A stretch of DNA of 64,000 bases, taken from positions 382,718 through 446,717 of the forward strand of contig NZ_JAGLCD010000004.1 in assembly GCF_023146395.1 (NCBI RefSeq). Reading direction: 5' to 3'. The notes beneath the pieces were generated by a model, which worked only from the letters and a program-made list of their open reading frames with translations, was not told the DNA's origin and ran no database searches. This document shows positions 32,973 through 41,307 of the stretch, in pieces (the stretch's first letter is position 1; each line of letters begins with the position of its first letter). A program made the translations under genes and the position numbers. Source of the stretch: Aeromicrobium sp. (GTDB lineage: Bacteria; Actinomycetota; Actinomycetes; Propionibacteriales; Nocardioidaceae).

Positions 32973-33694
32973 GAACGCGAGCCACTCCTGGCGAAGGCCG
33001 CGCCGCCGAGCAGCAAGCCGCTGGCGCCCAGCGCCAGCGCCACCCAGCCGACTGCGCCGGTGCCGGACGCGGACTCGTCGGCCGCGCTGGCCGCGGTGTC
33101 GGACTCGTCACCGGAGCCGTGGTCGTGACCGTGGCCGTCGTCGGTGGCGGCCGTCAAGGTGAAGGCCGGGGCCGGCGCGTCGGGCTCCGGCTCGCCCTCG
33201 ACGGTCTCGTCGATCCAGGCCGTCTCCCCGGTCTCGCAGGTCTGGATCGTGGGGAAGGCGAGCTGCTCGCCGGCCTCGCCCTCGGGGAGCTTGAGCTGGA
33301 GCTCGAACGCATCGCGGTAGCCGTCCGGGAGCGGAGTCGTCGCGGTGTAGACGACCTCGGAGACGCGCTCGGTGTACTCGCCACCGTGCCCGTCGTCGAC
33401 CGGGTCGGCCAAGGGCTCCATGACCTTCTCGATCGTGTAGTCGGCGTGACGCGTCGGCGTCACGGCGTAGATGCCGTCCGGGATGGAGATGCTGACCTTC
33501 GTGGTGGGTGATCCGTCGCATCCGTGCGGGTTGCTGAACGTCAGCAGGGAGTACGCCCCCGAGGCGGTCGTGCTCGGGGTGACGGTGACGTGGGCGCTCG
33601 CGGCACCGGCGGCGAGGGTCGCCGCACCGAGGCCGAGGGCACTGCCCACGGCAAGTCGTCGCACGGCTCGGGTGGGCAGGGTGAAGTGGTTCAT
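32969..33694 (-). CDS. DUF1775 (YcnI) copper-binding protein
   Basis: 241 aa. The signal peptide ends GAASA and the mature chain begins HVTVTPSTTASGAYS, the His-brace start of YcnI. Conserved FSNPHGCDGSPTTKVSISIP and AFPTIQTCETGE contain the family cysteines. A His/Asp-rich linker DDGHGHDHGSGDESD may also bind metal, and a C-terminal helix (GWVALALGASGLLLGGAAF) anchors it. First gene of the operon; the three genes overlap head to tail. Confidence 0.9.
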   Translation of the reverse strand: MNHFTLPTRAVRRLAVGSALGLGAATLAAGAASAHVTVTPSTTASGAYSLLTFSNPHGCDGSPTTKVSISIPDGIYAVTPTRHADYTIEKVMEPLADPVDDGHGGEYTERVSEVVYTATTPLPDGYRDAFELQLKLPEGEAGEQLAFPTIQTCETGETAWIDETVEGEPEPDAPAPAFTLTAATDDGHGHDHGSGDESDTAASAADESASGTGAVGWVALALGASGLLLGGAAFARSGSRS

Positions 33695-33780
33695 GCAGAT
33701 GGTCCTTCAGAGGTCGGTCGGGACGTCGCCGCGCAGGGCGCACGACGACGACGGGCGCGCCACGGGGCGCGTCCGGGGTG

Positions 33781-34293
33781 TCAGACGACCGACAGCGGGG
33801 GACCGCGGCGACTCAGGGAGCCGATCAGCAGCGGGGTGAGGGCGCGCGGCACGACCGTGGCCAGGGCGACGGGACGCGTCACGACCGGCGCGGGCGAGGG
33901 GCGACCCACGAGCGACGGGCTCAACCACGCGTGGAGCCGCCACAGCAGGGCCTCGCCCCGCGCCAGCAGCCCGGCGCTGGCACCGACGCCCGCGAGGTGA
34001 GCCAGGAGCATCGCGGGGTCGTGCCACGCGGCGTGTCCGTGGAGGTAGCCCGTGAGCGTGTGGACGCCGACCTGGGCGAGCGACAGCAGGATCAGCAGGG
34101 TGGCGGCGCCGATGCGACGCGCGCCGATCAGGAGGGTCACCCCCGAGACGGCGAGGACGGCCAGCGAGGTGGCGAGCCACGACGTGTGGGAGCCCCCACC
34201 CAGCACGTGGGACGCCGAGGCGACCCCGGCCACGACCAGGCCGACGGCCGCGGCGCGCACCAGGCGCAGGCCTCCACGGCTCGGGTCCCACAT
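33781..34293 (-). CDS. Small polytopic membrane protein in the copper block
   Basis: 170 aa with four or five predicted membrane helices and several histidines (ASHVLGGGSHTSWLA, VHTLTGYLHGHAAWHDPAML, LLAHLAG) spaced so as to face one another in the membrane. This pattern is seen in uncharacterised actinobacterial proteins beside CopC/YcnI genes. ATG 34293 is preceded by TAGGGT (34302-34307), which argues against the longer upstream start. It is divergent from copC. Metal handling is inferred from histidines and location. Confidence 0.7.
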   Translation of the reverse strand: MWDPSRGGLRLVRAAAVGLVVAGVASASHVLGGGSHTSWLATSLAVLAVSGVTLLIGARRIGAATLLILLSLAQVGVHTLTGYLHGHAAWHDPAMLLAHLAGVGASAGLLARGEALLWRLHAWLSPSLVGRPSPAPVVTRPVALATVVPRALTPLLIGSLSRRGPPLSVV

Positions 34294-34301
34294 GACAGCG
34301 G

Positions 34302-34307
34302 ACCCTA
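34302..34307 (-). promoter_or_regulatory. -10 element TAGGGT for the small membrane protein
   Basis: TAGGGT on the minus strand, 8 bases before ATG 34293. With TACGCT at 34341-34346 it makes the divergent promoter region of the copper block. Confidence 0.5.
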
Positions 34308-34340
34308 GCAGCGCGATCGGGGCGCCTCGGCCCCGGCAGG

Positions 34341-34346
34341 TACGCT
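34341..34346 (+). promoter_or_regulatory. -10 element TACGCT for copC
   Basis: TACGCT lies 10 bases before ATG 34357, leaving a leader of only a few bases. Confidence 0.45.
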
Positions 34347-34356
34347 CAGCAGCGCC

Positions 34357-34896
34357 ATGACCGTCCACCTCTCGCGTCCGACCCCCCGGTCCACCGGCCT
34401 GCTCGCCGCGCTGCTGCTCGTGACGCCGCTGCTGGCAGCAGCGTCGTTCGACGGCGCCTCACCCGCCTTCGCTCACGCGGGTCTGGTCTCCTCCAGCCCG
34501 GCGTCACGGGCCGAGCTCACGACGATGCCGCCGCAGGTCCGGCTGACGTTCAACGAGGACATGAACCGTCCGTCCTACGTCACGGTGGCCTCGCCCGACG
34601 GGACCGTCGTGGCCGAGGGGGAGGCCACGATCGACGGCCGCGACGTCGTCCAGACCGTCGAGGACCCGGGCCAGGCCGGCACGTACCGGGTCGACTACCG
34701 GGTGATCTCCGCCGACGGCCATCCCGTCGAGGGGGCCCTGGAGTTCGACGTCACGACGGGGGAGACCGTCGAGTCCAGCACGTTCGAGCAGGTCACGTCG
34801 TCGCGCTGGTGGTGGATCGCCCTCGTGGCCCTGCCGTGGCTGGCCCTGGTCGCCCTGCTCCTGCAACGCCGGCGAACGGGGTCGAGCCATGACTGA
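34357..34896 (+). CDS. copC: CopC domain protein with C-terminal membrane anchor
   Basis: 179 aa. The signal peptide ends SPAFA so the mature protein begins HAGLVSSSPAS. The CopC fold has VRLTFNEDMNRPSYVTV and RVISADGHPVEGALEF, where Asp and His complete a Cu(II) site with the N-terminal His. One C-terminal helix (WIALVALPWLALVALLL) anchors it to the membrane. The stop overlaps the next gene by 8 bp, so it is co-translated with the CopD-CtaG fusion. Confidence 0.9.
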   Translation: MTVHLSRPTPRSTGLLAALLLVTPLLAAASFDGASPAFAHAGLVSSSPASRAELTTMPPQVRLTFNEDMNRPSYVTVASPDGTVVAEGEATIDGRDVVQTVEDPGQAGTYRVDYRVISADGHPVEGALEFDVTTGETVESSTFEQVTSSRWWWIALVALPWLALVALLLQRRRTGSSHD

Positions 34897-36889
34897 CCAG
34901 CTGACACCCGAGCGCACGACCGAGGTCACCCCCTCGGCGCCCACCGGACCTGGACTCGCGGTCGCGGTCGGCACCACGGTGGCGTTCACGGCCCTGGTCC
35001 TCACGATGGTGATCGGCGGGTCGGCGCCCCAGCCGCCGGCCGTCGGTCTTCCGGATCCCGGCCCCCTCGTCGGCTGGCTCCTGCCGTCGCTGACCCTGGT
35101 GGCCGACCTCGCCGCGATCGTCGTGATCGGGTTCCTGGTGCTGGCGGCGGTGCTGCTGCCCTCCTCGGGTCACGACGCGCAGGGCCTCGCGGTCGACGGG
35201 GTCCGCATCGCGCGTCGTGGCGCCTGGATCTGGTTCGGCTCGACGGTGCTGCTCTACGTCGTGACGTCGGCCGACCTGTTCGCGGTGCCGCTCACGCAGC
35301 TCGACAGCGACGTCCTGGTCGCCGTCACGCGCGACAGCGAGGTGGGACGCAGCCTGGTGCTGCAGGCGCTCGGCGCCCTCGTGCTGGCGCTCGTGCTGCG
35401 CTGGACCATCGGGGTGCGGGCCCTGGCCGGCTGGAGCGTGTTCGCCCTGCTCGTGCTGCTGCCCGCGGCGCTCTCGGGCCACGCGGCCTCGGGAGGATCG
35501 CACTCCTTGGCCACCGTGAGCCTGTACTTCCACGTGACGGCCGTGGCGGTCTGGGTCGGGGGGCTCGTCGCGCTCGGCTGGGTCGCGCGCCGGGGGAGCC
35601 GCCGGATCGAGCCGGCCATCGCCCGCTACTCGACCGTCGCAGCCTGGTGCTTCGCCGTGGTCGGCGTCTCCGGCGTGCTCAACGCCTCCGTCCGCGCGTC
35701 CTCGATCGACCAGCTCTTCGGGTCCGAGTACGGCCGGATGGTCACGGTGAAGGCGGTGGCCTTCCTCGCGCTCGGCGTGTTCGGCTGGTACCAGCGCCGA
35801 CGCATCGTGGCGGTCGGCGGCGGGTTCGCGCGCCTCGCGGCCAGCGAGATCCTCCTGATGGTCGGCACGATCGGCGTCGCCGTGGCGCTGTCGCGCACCG
35901 CACCGCCCGTGGGCGACGTCCTGCTGACCCCGGCCGAGGATCTCATCGGTGGCCCCATGCCCCCGGCCCCGACGGTCGAGCGATTCCTCACCAGCATCTA
36001 TCCGAGCGGCGTCGGCATCGCCGTCGTCGGGCTCGGATCGGCGCTCTACATCGCCGGCGTGCTCGTGCTGCGACGGCGCGGCGACCGCTGGCCCGTCGGT
36101 CGTTCGATCGCCTGGGCGCTCGGCATGGTGGTGGTCGCCTGGGCCACGATGGGCGGGCTCGGCACGTACTCCCACGTCCTGTTCAGCGCGCACATGGTCA
36201 GCCACATGCTGCTGTCGATGGTCGCGCCGATCTTCCTGGTGCTGGGCGCCCCCGTCACCCTGGCGCTCCGGGCGCTGCCAGGGCCACGCCAGCCGGGCGA
36301 GGTGTCGCCCCGCGGGATGCTCACCGCCGCCCTGCACTCGCGGGTCGCGCGCTTCCTGACCCACCCCGTCGTCGGGCCCGCGCTGTTCATCGGCAGCCTC
36401 TACGCGCTGTACTTCACGCCGCTGTTCGACACCCTGATGCGCAGCATCCTGGGCCATGTGGGCATGGAGCTGCACTTCCTCGCGGTCGGCACGCTCTTCT
36501 ACTACGTCATCATCGGCGTCGACCCGTCACCGCGTCGCCTGGTCCCGCTGGCGCGGTTCGGCGTCATGCTCGTGACCCTGCCGTTCCACGCGTTCTTCTC
36601 GATCGCGGTGATGTCGGCCACGGTCCCCACGGGCGAGTCGTTCTACCGTGACCTCGACCGTCCGTACCTCACCGACCTGGTGCACGACCAGTACCTGGGC
36701 GGCAGCATCTCGTGGGCGCTCGGCGAGGTGCCGCTGCTGATCGTCATGATCGCGCTGCTCGTGCAGTGGTTCCGCACCGACCTGCGCGAGCAGCGCCGCA
36801 TCGACCGCGCCGCCGACCGCGACGACGACGCCGAGCTCAAGGCCTACAACGAGCGCTTGCGTCGCATCGCCGAGCGCGACCGGCGCTGA
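34889..36889 (+). CDS. CopD-CtaG fusion membrane protein
   Basis: 666 aa with about fifteen membrane helices. The first half (to about residue 340) is CopD-like, with SGHAASGGSHSLATVSLYFHVTAVAVWVGG; the second half is a Caa3_CtaG domain, with SHVLFSAHMVSHMLLSMVAP and MELHFLAVGTLFYYVIIGVDP. His clusters in both halves suit copper transfer. CtaG-type proteins assist copper loading of caa3 oxidase. Fusions of the two domains are common in actinobacteria. The tail is basic and cytoplasmic. A strong terminator follows. Confidence 0.9.
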   Translation: MTDQLTPERTTEVTPSAPTGPGLAVAVGTTVAFTALVLTMVIGGSAPQPPAVGLPDPGPLVGWLLPSLTLVADLAAIVVIGFLVLAAVLLPSSGHDAQGLAVDGVRIARRGAWIWFGSTVLLYVVTSADLFAVPLTQLDSDVLVAVTRDSEVGRSLVLQALGALVLALVLRWTIGVRALAGWSVFALLVLLPAALSGHAASGGSHSLATVSLYFHVTAVAVWVGGLVALGWVARRGSRRIEPAIARYSTVAAWCFAVVGVSGVLNASVRASSIDQLFGSEYGRMVTVKAVAFLALGVFGWYQRRRIVAVGGGFARLAASEILLMVGTIGVAVALSRTAPPVGDVLLTPAEDLIGGPMPPAPTVERFLTSIYPSGVGIAVVGLGSALYIAGVLVLRRRGDRWPVGRSIAWALGMVVVAWATMGGLGTYSHVLFSAHMVSHMLLSMVAPIFLVLGAPVTLALRALPGPRQPGEVSPRGMLTAALHSRVARFLTHPVVGPALFIGSLYALYFTPLFDTLMRSILGHVGMELHFLAVGTLFYYVIIGVDPSPRRLVPLARFGVMLVTLPFHAFFSIAVMSATVPTGESFYRDLDRPYLTDLVHDQYLGGSISWALGEVPLLIVMIALLVQWFRTDLREQRRIDRAADRDDDAELKAYNERLRRIAERDRR

Positions 36890-36908
36890 CCCCCCACCCC
36901 TGCGCGCG

Positions 36909-36949
36909 CGACGAGGGGCCCGCACCTGATCGGTGCGGGCCCCTCGTCG
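36909..36949 (+). terminator. Strong intrinsic terminator between copper genes and sodA
   Basis: Perfect 18-bp stem CGACGAGGGGCCCGCACC with a 5-nt loop TGATC, 19 bases after the CopD-CtaG stop and 13 bases from the sodA stop. It can serve both convergent genes. Confidence 0.85.
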
Positions 36950-36962
36950 TGGGTGAACCAGG

Positions 36963-37580
36963 TCAGAAGATGATCTGGCCGCCCGTGGTCGCCGCAGTGA
37001 AGCGCTCCTGGGCGTCGGCCCAGTTGACGATGTTCCAGAACGCCTTGACGTAGTCGCCCTTGACGTTGAGGTAGTCGAGGTAGAACGCGTGCTCCCACAT
37101 GTCGAGCTGCGTGATGGGGATCAGCGTGGCCGGGATGTTGGCCTGCTGGTCGTAGAGCTGCACGACGAGCAGCTTCTGGCCCAGGGAGTCCCAGGCCAGG
37201 ATGGCCCAGCCGGATCCCTGGATCGTCAGAGCCGTCTGCTCGAAGTGCGCGCGGAACTTGTCGAAGGAGCCGAAGTTCTCGTCGATCGCGGCCGCGAGGT
37301 CACCCGTGGGCTTGTCGCCGCCCTCGGGGGAGAGGTTCTTCCAGAAGATCGAGTGGTTGATGTGACCACCCAGGTTGAACGCCAGGTTCTTCTCGATGCC
37401 GGCGATCGCGCCGAAGTTCTCCGACTCGCGCGCCTCCTCGAGCTTCTCCAGCGCGGTGTTCAGGCCAGCGACGTAGTTGGCGTGGTGCTTGGAGTGGTGC
37501 AGCTCCATGATCTTGCCGGAGATGTGCGGATCCAGGGCACCGTAGTCGTACGACAGATCGGGCAAGCTGTAGTCAGCCAC
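36963..37580 (-). CDS. sodA: Superoxide dismutase (Mn/Fe family)
   Basis: Dismutes superoxide to peroxide and oxygen. 205 aa with metal ligands His in [13 protein letters not shown] and NHSIFW, and Asp/His in [12 protein letters not shown]. No signal peptide, although actinobacterial SodA can be exported. Position 145 region reads LYDQQAN; M. tuberculosis FeSOD has His there and Mn-using relatives have Gln, so this enzyme is probably manganese-type. GTG 37580 has GAGGAGG upstream. Confidence 0.95.
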   Translation of the reverse strand: MADYSLPDLSYDYGALDPHISGKIMELHHSKHHANYVAGLNTALEKLEEARESENFGAIAGIEKNLAFNLGGHINHSIFWKNLSPEGGDKPTGDLAAAIDENFGSFDKFRAHFEQTALTIQGSGWAILAWDSLGQKLLVVQLYDQQANIPATLIPITQLDMWEHAFYLDYLNVKGDYVKAFWNIVNWADAQERFTAATTGGQIIF

Positions 37581-37751
37581 GCGTCCTCCTCGGGTCGGGG
37601 CCCACGGCCCCGCCTAGTTCGATGGGGTGGAGTTGATGTTCGCTCTCCATCTTGGCACTCGCACCGAACCGCGCAGCACGAGCCCTGCACCGTCTCTCGA
37701 TGTGGAACGACGACGCGCCACGCGTGGCGGCCGGTCCGCGGACCGATGGCT

Positions 37752-37757
37752 TAGTCT
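37752..37757 (+). promoter_or_regulatory. -10 element TAGTCT for the pgsA-garA region
   Basis: TAGTCT lies 8 bases before ATG 37766, and no ribosome binding site is seen. Confidence 0.5.
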
Positions 37758-37765
37758 TGCCGGTG

Positions 37766-38380
37766 ATGAACACCGAGGATCGCGTGCTGACGGTGCCCAA
37801 TGCCCTCAGCTTCGTCCGGCTGCTGCTGGTGCCCGTGTTCCTGTGGCTCGTCCTGGGACCGGAGTGGGACGAGCTTGCCCTGCTCGTCCTGATCATCTCC
37901 GGCGTGACCGACTACCTCGACGGCAAGCTCGCCCGCACGCTGGGCCAGACCTCGAAGATCGGCGCGATCCTGGACCCGGTCGCCGACCGGCTCTACATCT
38001 TGGCCGTCGTGGTGGGCCTGGGCCTGCGCGAGATCATCCCGTGGTGGCTCGTGGTCGCGATCCCGCTGCGCGACGTGTTCCTGTTCAGCCTGGTGCCCTT
38101 CCTGCGGACCCGCGGCTTCAGCTCGCTGCCGGTCCACTTCCTGGGCAAGGCGGCGACGGCTGGTCTGCTCTACGCCTTCCCGCTCCTGCTGCTCGGCGAC
38201 GGGGCCGGCACGGTCGCCGACCTGGCCAACGTGTTCGGCTGGGCGTTCGCCATCTGGGGTGTCGGGCTCTACTGGTGGGGCGGGGTCCTGTACGCGTTCC
38301 AGGTGCGTCGCCTGCTGACCACGTCGCCGCGCCTGGCCCCGGAGGACCGTCCGACCCGCCGCGACCGACGACCGGTCTGA
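37766..38380 (+). CDS. CDP-alcohol phosphatidyltransferase (PgsA2/cardiolipin-synthase type)
   Basis: Integral membrane enzyme of phospholipid synthesis, 204 aa, about five helices. The CDP-alcohol motif is complete: DYLDGKLARTLGQTSKIGAI followed by LDPVADR, giving D-x2-D-G-x2-A-R...G-x3-D-x3-D. Position before two DUF881 genes matches Rv1822 (pgsA2) of M. tuberculosis. It might make phosphatidylglycerophosphate or cardiolipin; sequence alone does not decide. First gene of a long unidirectional block. Confidence 0.88.
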   Translation: MNTEDRVLTVPNALSFVRLLLVPVFLWLVLGPEWDELALLVLIISGVTDYLDGKLARTLGQTSKIGAILDPVADRLYILAVVVGLGLREIIPWWLVVAIPLRDVFLFSLVPFLRTRGFSSLPVHFLGKAATAGLLYAFPLLLLGDGAGTVADLANVFGWAFAIWGVGLYWWGGVLYAFQVRRLLTTSPRLAPEDRPTRRDRRPV

Positions 38381-38384
38381 TCCG

Positions 38385-39221
38385 ATGCGCTCCGACCCCG
38401 CGGGAGCCCCTGGTGACCGTTCGTCCAGGCCCGAGCGCACCCCCTACAGCCGCGAGGCCACGGGTCTGCTGGACCAGATCGCCGAACGTGCGCTCGACGA
38501 CGACTACTACGTCGTGCGCCCCGGACGGTACTCGCGATCGCGCGGTCTCAACACCGCGGCCACGGCCCTCGTGCTGACGCTGTTCACCCTGATGGTCACG
38601 ATCACCGCAGTGCAGTACTACCAGGACCGCCCGTCCCGCAGCGAGACCCGCGACGCCCTGCTGGGTGACATCGAGCAGGGCCAGCGCCTGCAGTCCGATC
38701 TCCAGCTCCAGGTCGCCACGCTCGAGAACGAGGTCGCGTCGCTACGCGGCGACCTGCAGAAGACCCCCGACGAGCTCGCCGACGAGCTCGCCGCCGGGGC
38801 ATCGCAGGTCCGGGGCGACGGGGTGCGCATCACGATCGACCCGGTCGAGGGGCTCAACCTCGGCGACGGTGAGCTGCGGGCCATGGTCAACGAGCTCTGG
38901 ATCGGCGGGGCCGAGGCCCTGGCCGTCAACGGGCAGCGCTGGGGCGCGCTCACGTCGCTGCGCGCGGCCGGCGGGGCGATCACGATCAACTTCACCTCGA
39001 TCGGGGCGCCGTACGTCTTCTCGGTCATCGGTGACCGCGACGCGATCCGCGAACGTCTCGAGGTCAGCGGCGAGGACGGATACTGGAAGCGTCGGCAGAA
39101 TCAGGACGAGTTGACGTACAGCGTGGTCGATGCCGACGATCAGGTGCTGCCTGCGGCACCCGCACACCGCACGACCATCACCCGCGCCACCCCGGTGCCG
39201 GCCGAGGAAGGAACCTCATGA
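38385..39221 (+). CDS. DUF881 membrane-anchored coiled-coil protein (Rv1823-like)
   Basis: 278 aa. A cytoplasmic N-terminal segment of about 55 residues (with ALDDDYYVVRPGRY), one membrane helix around LVLTLFTLMVTITAVQ, a coiled coil (DIEQGQRLQSDLQLQVATLENEV), then the DUF881 alpha/beta domain with RGDGVRITI and MVNELWIGGAEALAVNGQRW. Function unknown; DUF881 genes cluster near division and glycine-cleavage genes in Gram-positives. Starts 4 bases after the upstream stop and ends overlapping the next start. Confidence 0.85.
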   Translation: MRSDPAGAPGDRSSRPERTPYSREATGLLDQIAERALDDDYYVVRPGRYSRSRGLNTAATALVLTLFTLMVTITAVQYYQDRPSRSETRDALLGDIEQGQRLQSDLQLQVATLENEVASLRGDLQKTPDELADELAAGASQVRGDGVRITIDPVEGLNLGDGELRAMVNELWIGGAEALAVNGQRWGALTSLRAAGGAITINFTSIGAPYVFSVIGDRDAIRERLEVSGEDGYWKRRQNQDELTYSVVDADDQVLPAAPAHRTTITRATPVPAEEGTS

Positions 39222-39550
39222 TCCCGATCCTCGGTCTGGTCGCGGGCGTCGCCGTGGGTCTGGTGCTGCAGCCCGAGGTGCCGATCGCCCTGCAGCCCTA
39301 CCTCCCGATCGCGATCGTCGCGGCCCTCGACGCCGTGGTCGGCGCGCTGCGCGCCCTCGGCGAGCGGCGCTTCGACGACCGGGTGTTCGTCGTGTCCTTC
39401 GTCTCCAACGTCCTGATCGCCGCGTTCATCGTGTTCCTGGGGGACCAGCTGGGGGTCGGCTCCCAGCTCTCGACGGGCGTCCTGGTCGTGCTGGGCATCC
39501 GGATCTTCGCGAACGCGGCGGCCATCCGACGGCGGGTGTTCCATGCCTGA
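39218..39550 (+). CDS. sbp: Small basic protein family membrane protein (DUF1290, Rv1824-like)
   Basis: 110 aa with three hydrophobic helices (GLVAGVAVGLVLQ, PIAIVAALDAVVGALRA, LIAAFIVFLGDQLG) and the conserved segment ERRFDDRVFVVSFVSN. Homologues are called small basic protein and sit between the two DUF881 genes in actinobacteria and in Bacillus. Role unknown. ATG 39218 overlaps the preceding stop as ATGA. Confidence 0.9.
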   Translation: MIPILGLVAGVAVGLVLQPEVPIALQPYLPIAIVAALDAVVGALRALGERRFDDRVFVVSFVSNVLIAAFIVFLGDQLGVGSQLSTGVLVVLGIRIFANAAAIRRRVFHA

Positions 39551-40361
39551 GGACGACGACGTGCGCCTCGCGACGAGCGCCGACGAGAGCCCCGAAGCCG
39601 GCACGGCGGACAGCTCGGCGGACGGCCCTGAGGACGACGCTCGTGAGGACACGGGGGACGCGAGCCCTCGTCCCGTCGGGCGCCGGCGGGCCCGACAGCT
39701 GCTCACGGCGGTCCTGCTGGGTCTGCTGGCCTTCACGGTCACCGTCCAGCTGGGCCAGGACGAGGCCGACAGCTACCAGAACCTCCGCAGCGTCGAGCTC
39801 GTGGAGCTGCTCAAGACGCTCGACGCGACGAACGGGCGCCTCTCGGACCAGATCGAGGACCTGACCGCCACGCGGGACGATCTCCGGTCGTCCACCAACG
39901 CCTCGGAGACCGCTCAGAAGGAGGCCCAGCGCCGCCTCGACGACCTCTCGATCCTGGCTGGCACGGTCGGGGCCACGGGGCCCGGCGTGCGGCTGACCCT
40001 GTCCGACCCCGGTGACACGGTCGGGGCCTCGCTCCTGCTCGACACCGTCCAGGAGCTGCGCGACGCTGGCGCCGAGGCGATCGTGATCAACGGCTTCGCT
40101 CGCGTCGTGGCCCAGACGTGGTTCGCCGACGACCCCGCGACGGGGGACGTGCTGGTGTCCGGCAAGCAGGTCGAGGGCCCGTACGTCATCGAGGCGATCG
40201 GCGATCCTGCGACGATGGCGCCGGCGATCGACTTCCGCGGTGGCATTGCCGACCGGGTCGAGTCCCGAGGTGGCACACTCTCGGTCGAGCGCGTCGACAG
40301 CATCACGATCACGGCCCTGGCTGACGTCGTGTCGCCCGAGTACGCTCGCAACGTTTCCTGA
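39543..40361 (+). CDS. DUF881 protein, second copy (Rv1825-like)
   Basis: 272 aa. An acidic N-terminus of about 45 residues (Asp/Glu/Ser-rich), one helix at about 52-68 (LLTAVLLGLLAFTVTVQL), a coiled coil (QIEDLTATRDDLRSSTNASE) and the DUF881 domain with GATGPGVRLTLSDPGDT and AEAIVINGFARVVAQTW. The Rv1825 counterpart in mycobacteria has been linked to cell-wall processes; that is the best guess here. Overlaps sbp by 8 bp. Confidence 0.85.
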   Translation: MPEDDDVRLATSADESPEAGTADSSADGPEDDAREDTGDASPRPVGRRRARQLLTAVLLGLLAFTVTVQLGQDEADSYQNLRSVELVELLKTLDATNGRLSDQIEDLTATRDDLRSSTNASETAQKEAQRRLDDLSILAGTVGATGPGVRLTLSDPGDTVGASLLLDTVQELRDAGAEAIVINGFARVVAQTWFADDPATGDVLVSGKQVEGPYVIEAIGDPATMAPAIDFRGGIADRVESRGGTLSVERVDSITITALADVVSPEYARNVS

Positions 40362-40410
40362 CCTGATCGACCCCCACCGACCCCCGTTCGGACTGCTTGA
40401 AGGAGCGCCC

Positions 40411-40785
40411 GTGATCCCCGAGGACCTGCACTACAGCGAAGAGCACGAGTGGGTGCGCGTCGACGGCGACGTCGTCACGATCGGCATCACCGACTTCGCC
40501 CAGGACCAGCTCGGCGACATCGTTTACGTGGAGCTGCCGACGGTGGGCGACACCGTCGAGTCCGGGTCCACGGTGGGGGAGCTGGAGTCGACCAAGTCGG
40601 TCAGCGACATCTTCAGCCCGGTCTCGGGCGAGGTCGTGGCCCGCAACGAGGCGCTCGACGGCGGCGAGGAGGTCATCAACTCCGATCCCTACGGTGAGGG
40701 ATGGCTCTTCAAGGTGCGCGTTCTCGACGACGCCACCGAGGGTCTCCTCACGCCTGAGGAGTACGCGGGACTCACCTCGGCGTGA
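40411..40785 (+). CDS. gcvH: Glycine cleavage system H protein
   Basis: Lipoyl carrier of the glycine cleavage complex, 124 aa. The lipoylated lysine is K62 in LESTKSVSD, with YSEEHEWVRVDGDVVTIGIT and the GDIVYVELP strand before it. GTG 40411 is selected by AAGGAG at 40400-40405; the open frame upstream is not conserved. The gcvT and lipoamide dehydrogenase genes are not in the window; gcvP lies 2.7 kb downstream. Confidence 0.95.
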   Translation: MIPEDLHYSEEHEWVRVDGDVVTIGITDFAQDQLGDIVYVELPTVGDTVESGSTVGELESTKSVSDIFSPVSGEVVARNEALDGGEEVINSDPYGEGWLFKVRVLDDATEGLLTPEEYAGLTSA

Positions 40786-40860
40786 CGCCGCCGGATGTTA
40801 GGTTGAGTCTCCAACGGCACGCGCCGCGCGCGTGCTCTTCGCCGCCGGAAGGGAGTGGAC

Positions 40861-41307
40861 ATGACGACGCCAGGTGACGGTCAGCCTGACCCGCGTGACG
40901 CGGTCGAGCACACGACGCACATTCCCTACGTCGACCATGACACCGAGGAGATGTCGGCCGACGACCTGGCCACGGTCGAGAAGCTGCCCAACGGCTCGGC
41001 GATGCTGCTGGTGCAGCGCGGTCCCGAGGCCGGCGCCCGCTTCCTGCTCGACGCCGACGAGGTCACGGTCGGTCGTCACCCGGGCAGCGACATCTTCCTC
41101 GACGACATCAGCGTCTCGCGTCGCCACGCCACGTTCCGGCGCGAGGGTGACACCTTCGTGGTCTCCGACAAGGGCAGCCTGAACGGCACGTACGTCAACC
41201 GTGACCGGATCGAGCGCGACATCACGCTCGCGGGCGGCGACGAGGTCCAGTTCGGCAAGTTCCGGCTCCTGTTCTTCGACAGCAGCGCCACGCGTGGCCG
41301 TGGGTGA
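40861..41307 (+). CDS. garA: FHA-domain regulator GarA/OdhI-like
   Basis: 148 aa phosphothreonine-switch protein that in relatives inhibits 2-oxoglutarate dehydrogenase and controls glutamate enzymes. The FHA domain spans about residues 46-140 with VGRHPGSDIFLDDISVSRRHA and SLNGTYVN. The N-terminal phosphoacceptor site has two adjacent threonines (T18/T19, in VEHTTHIP) where mycobacterial GarA has ETTSVF; the TT is kept but the context is changed. ATG 40861 has AAGGGAG upstream. Kinase genes such as pknB/pknG are elsewhere. Confidence 0.92.
   Translation: MTTPGDGQPDPRDAVEHTTHIPYVDHDTEEMSADDLATVEKLPNGSAMLLVQRGPEAGARFLLDADEVTVGRHPGSDIFLDDISVSRRHATFRREGDTFVVSDKGSLNGTYVNRDRIERDITLAGGDEVQFGKFRLLFFDSSATRGRG

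Noticed and set aside
37637-37670. TTGGCACTC near sodA resembling half of a CIRCE element
   Set aside because: No inverted partner GAGTGCTAA is within 9-20 bases and sodA is not a HrcA target, so chance is more likely.
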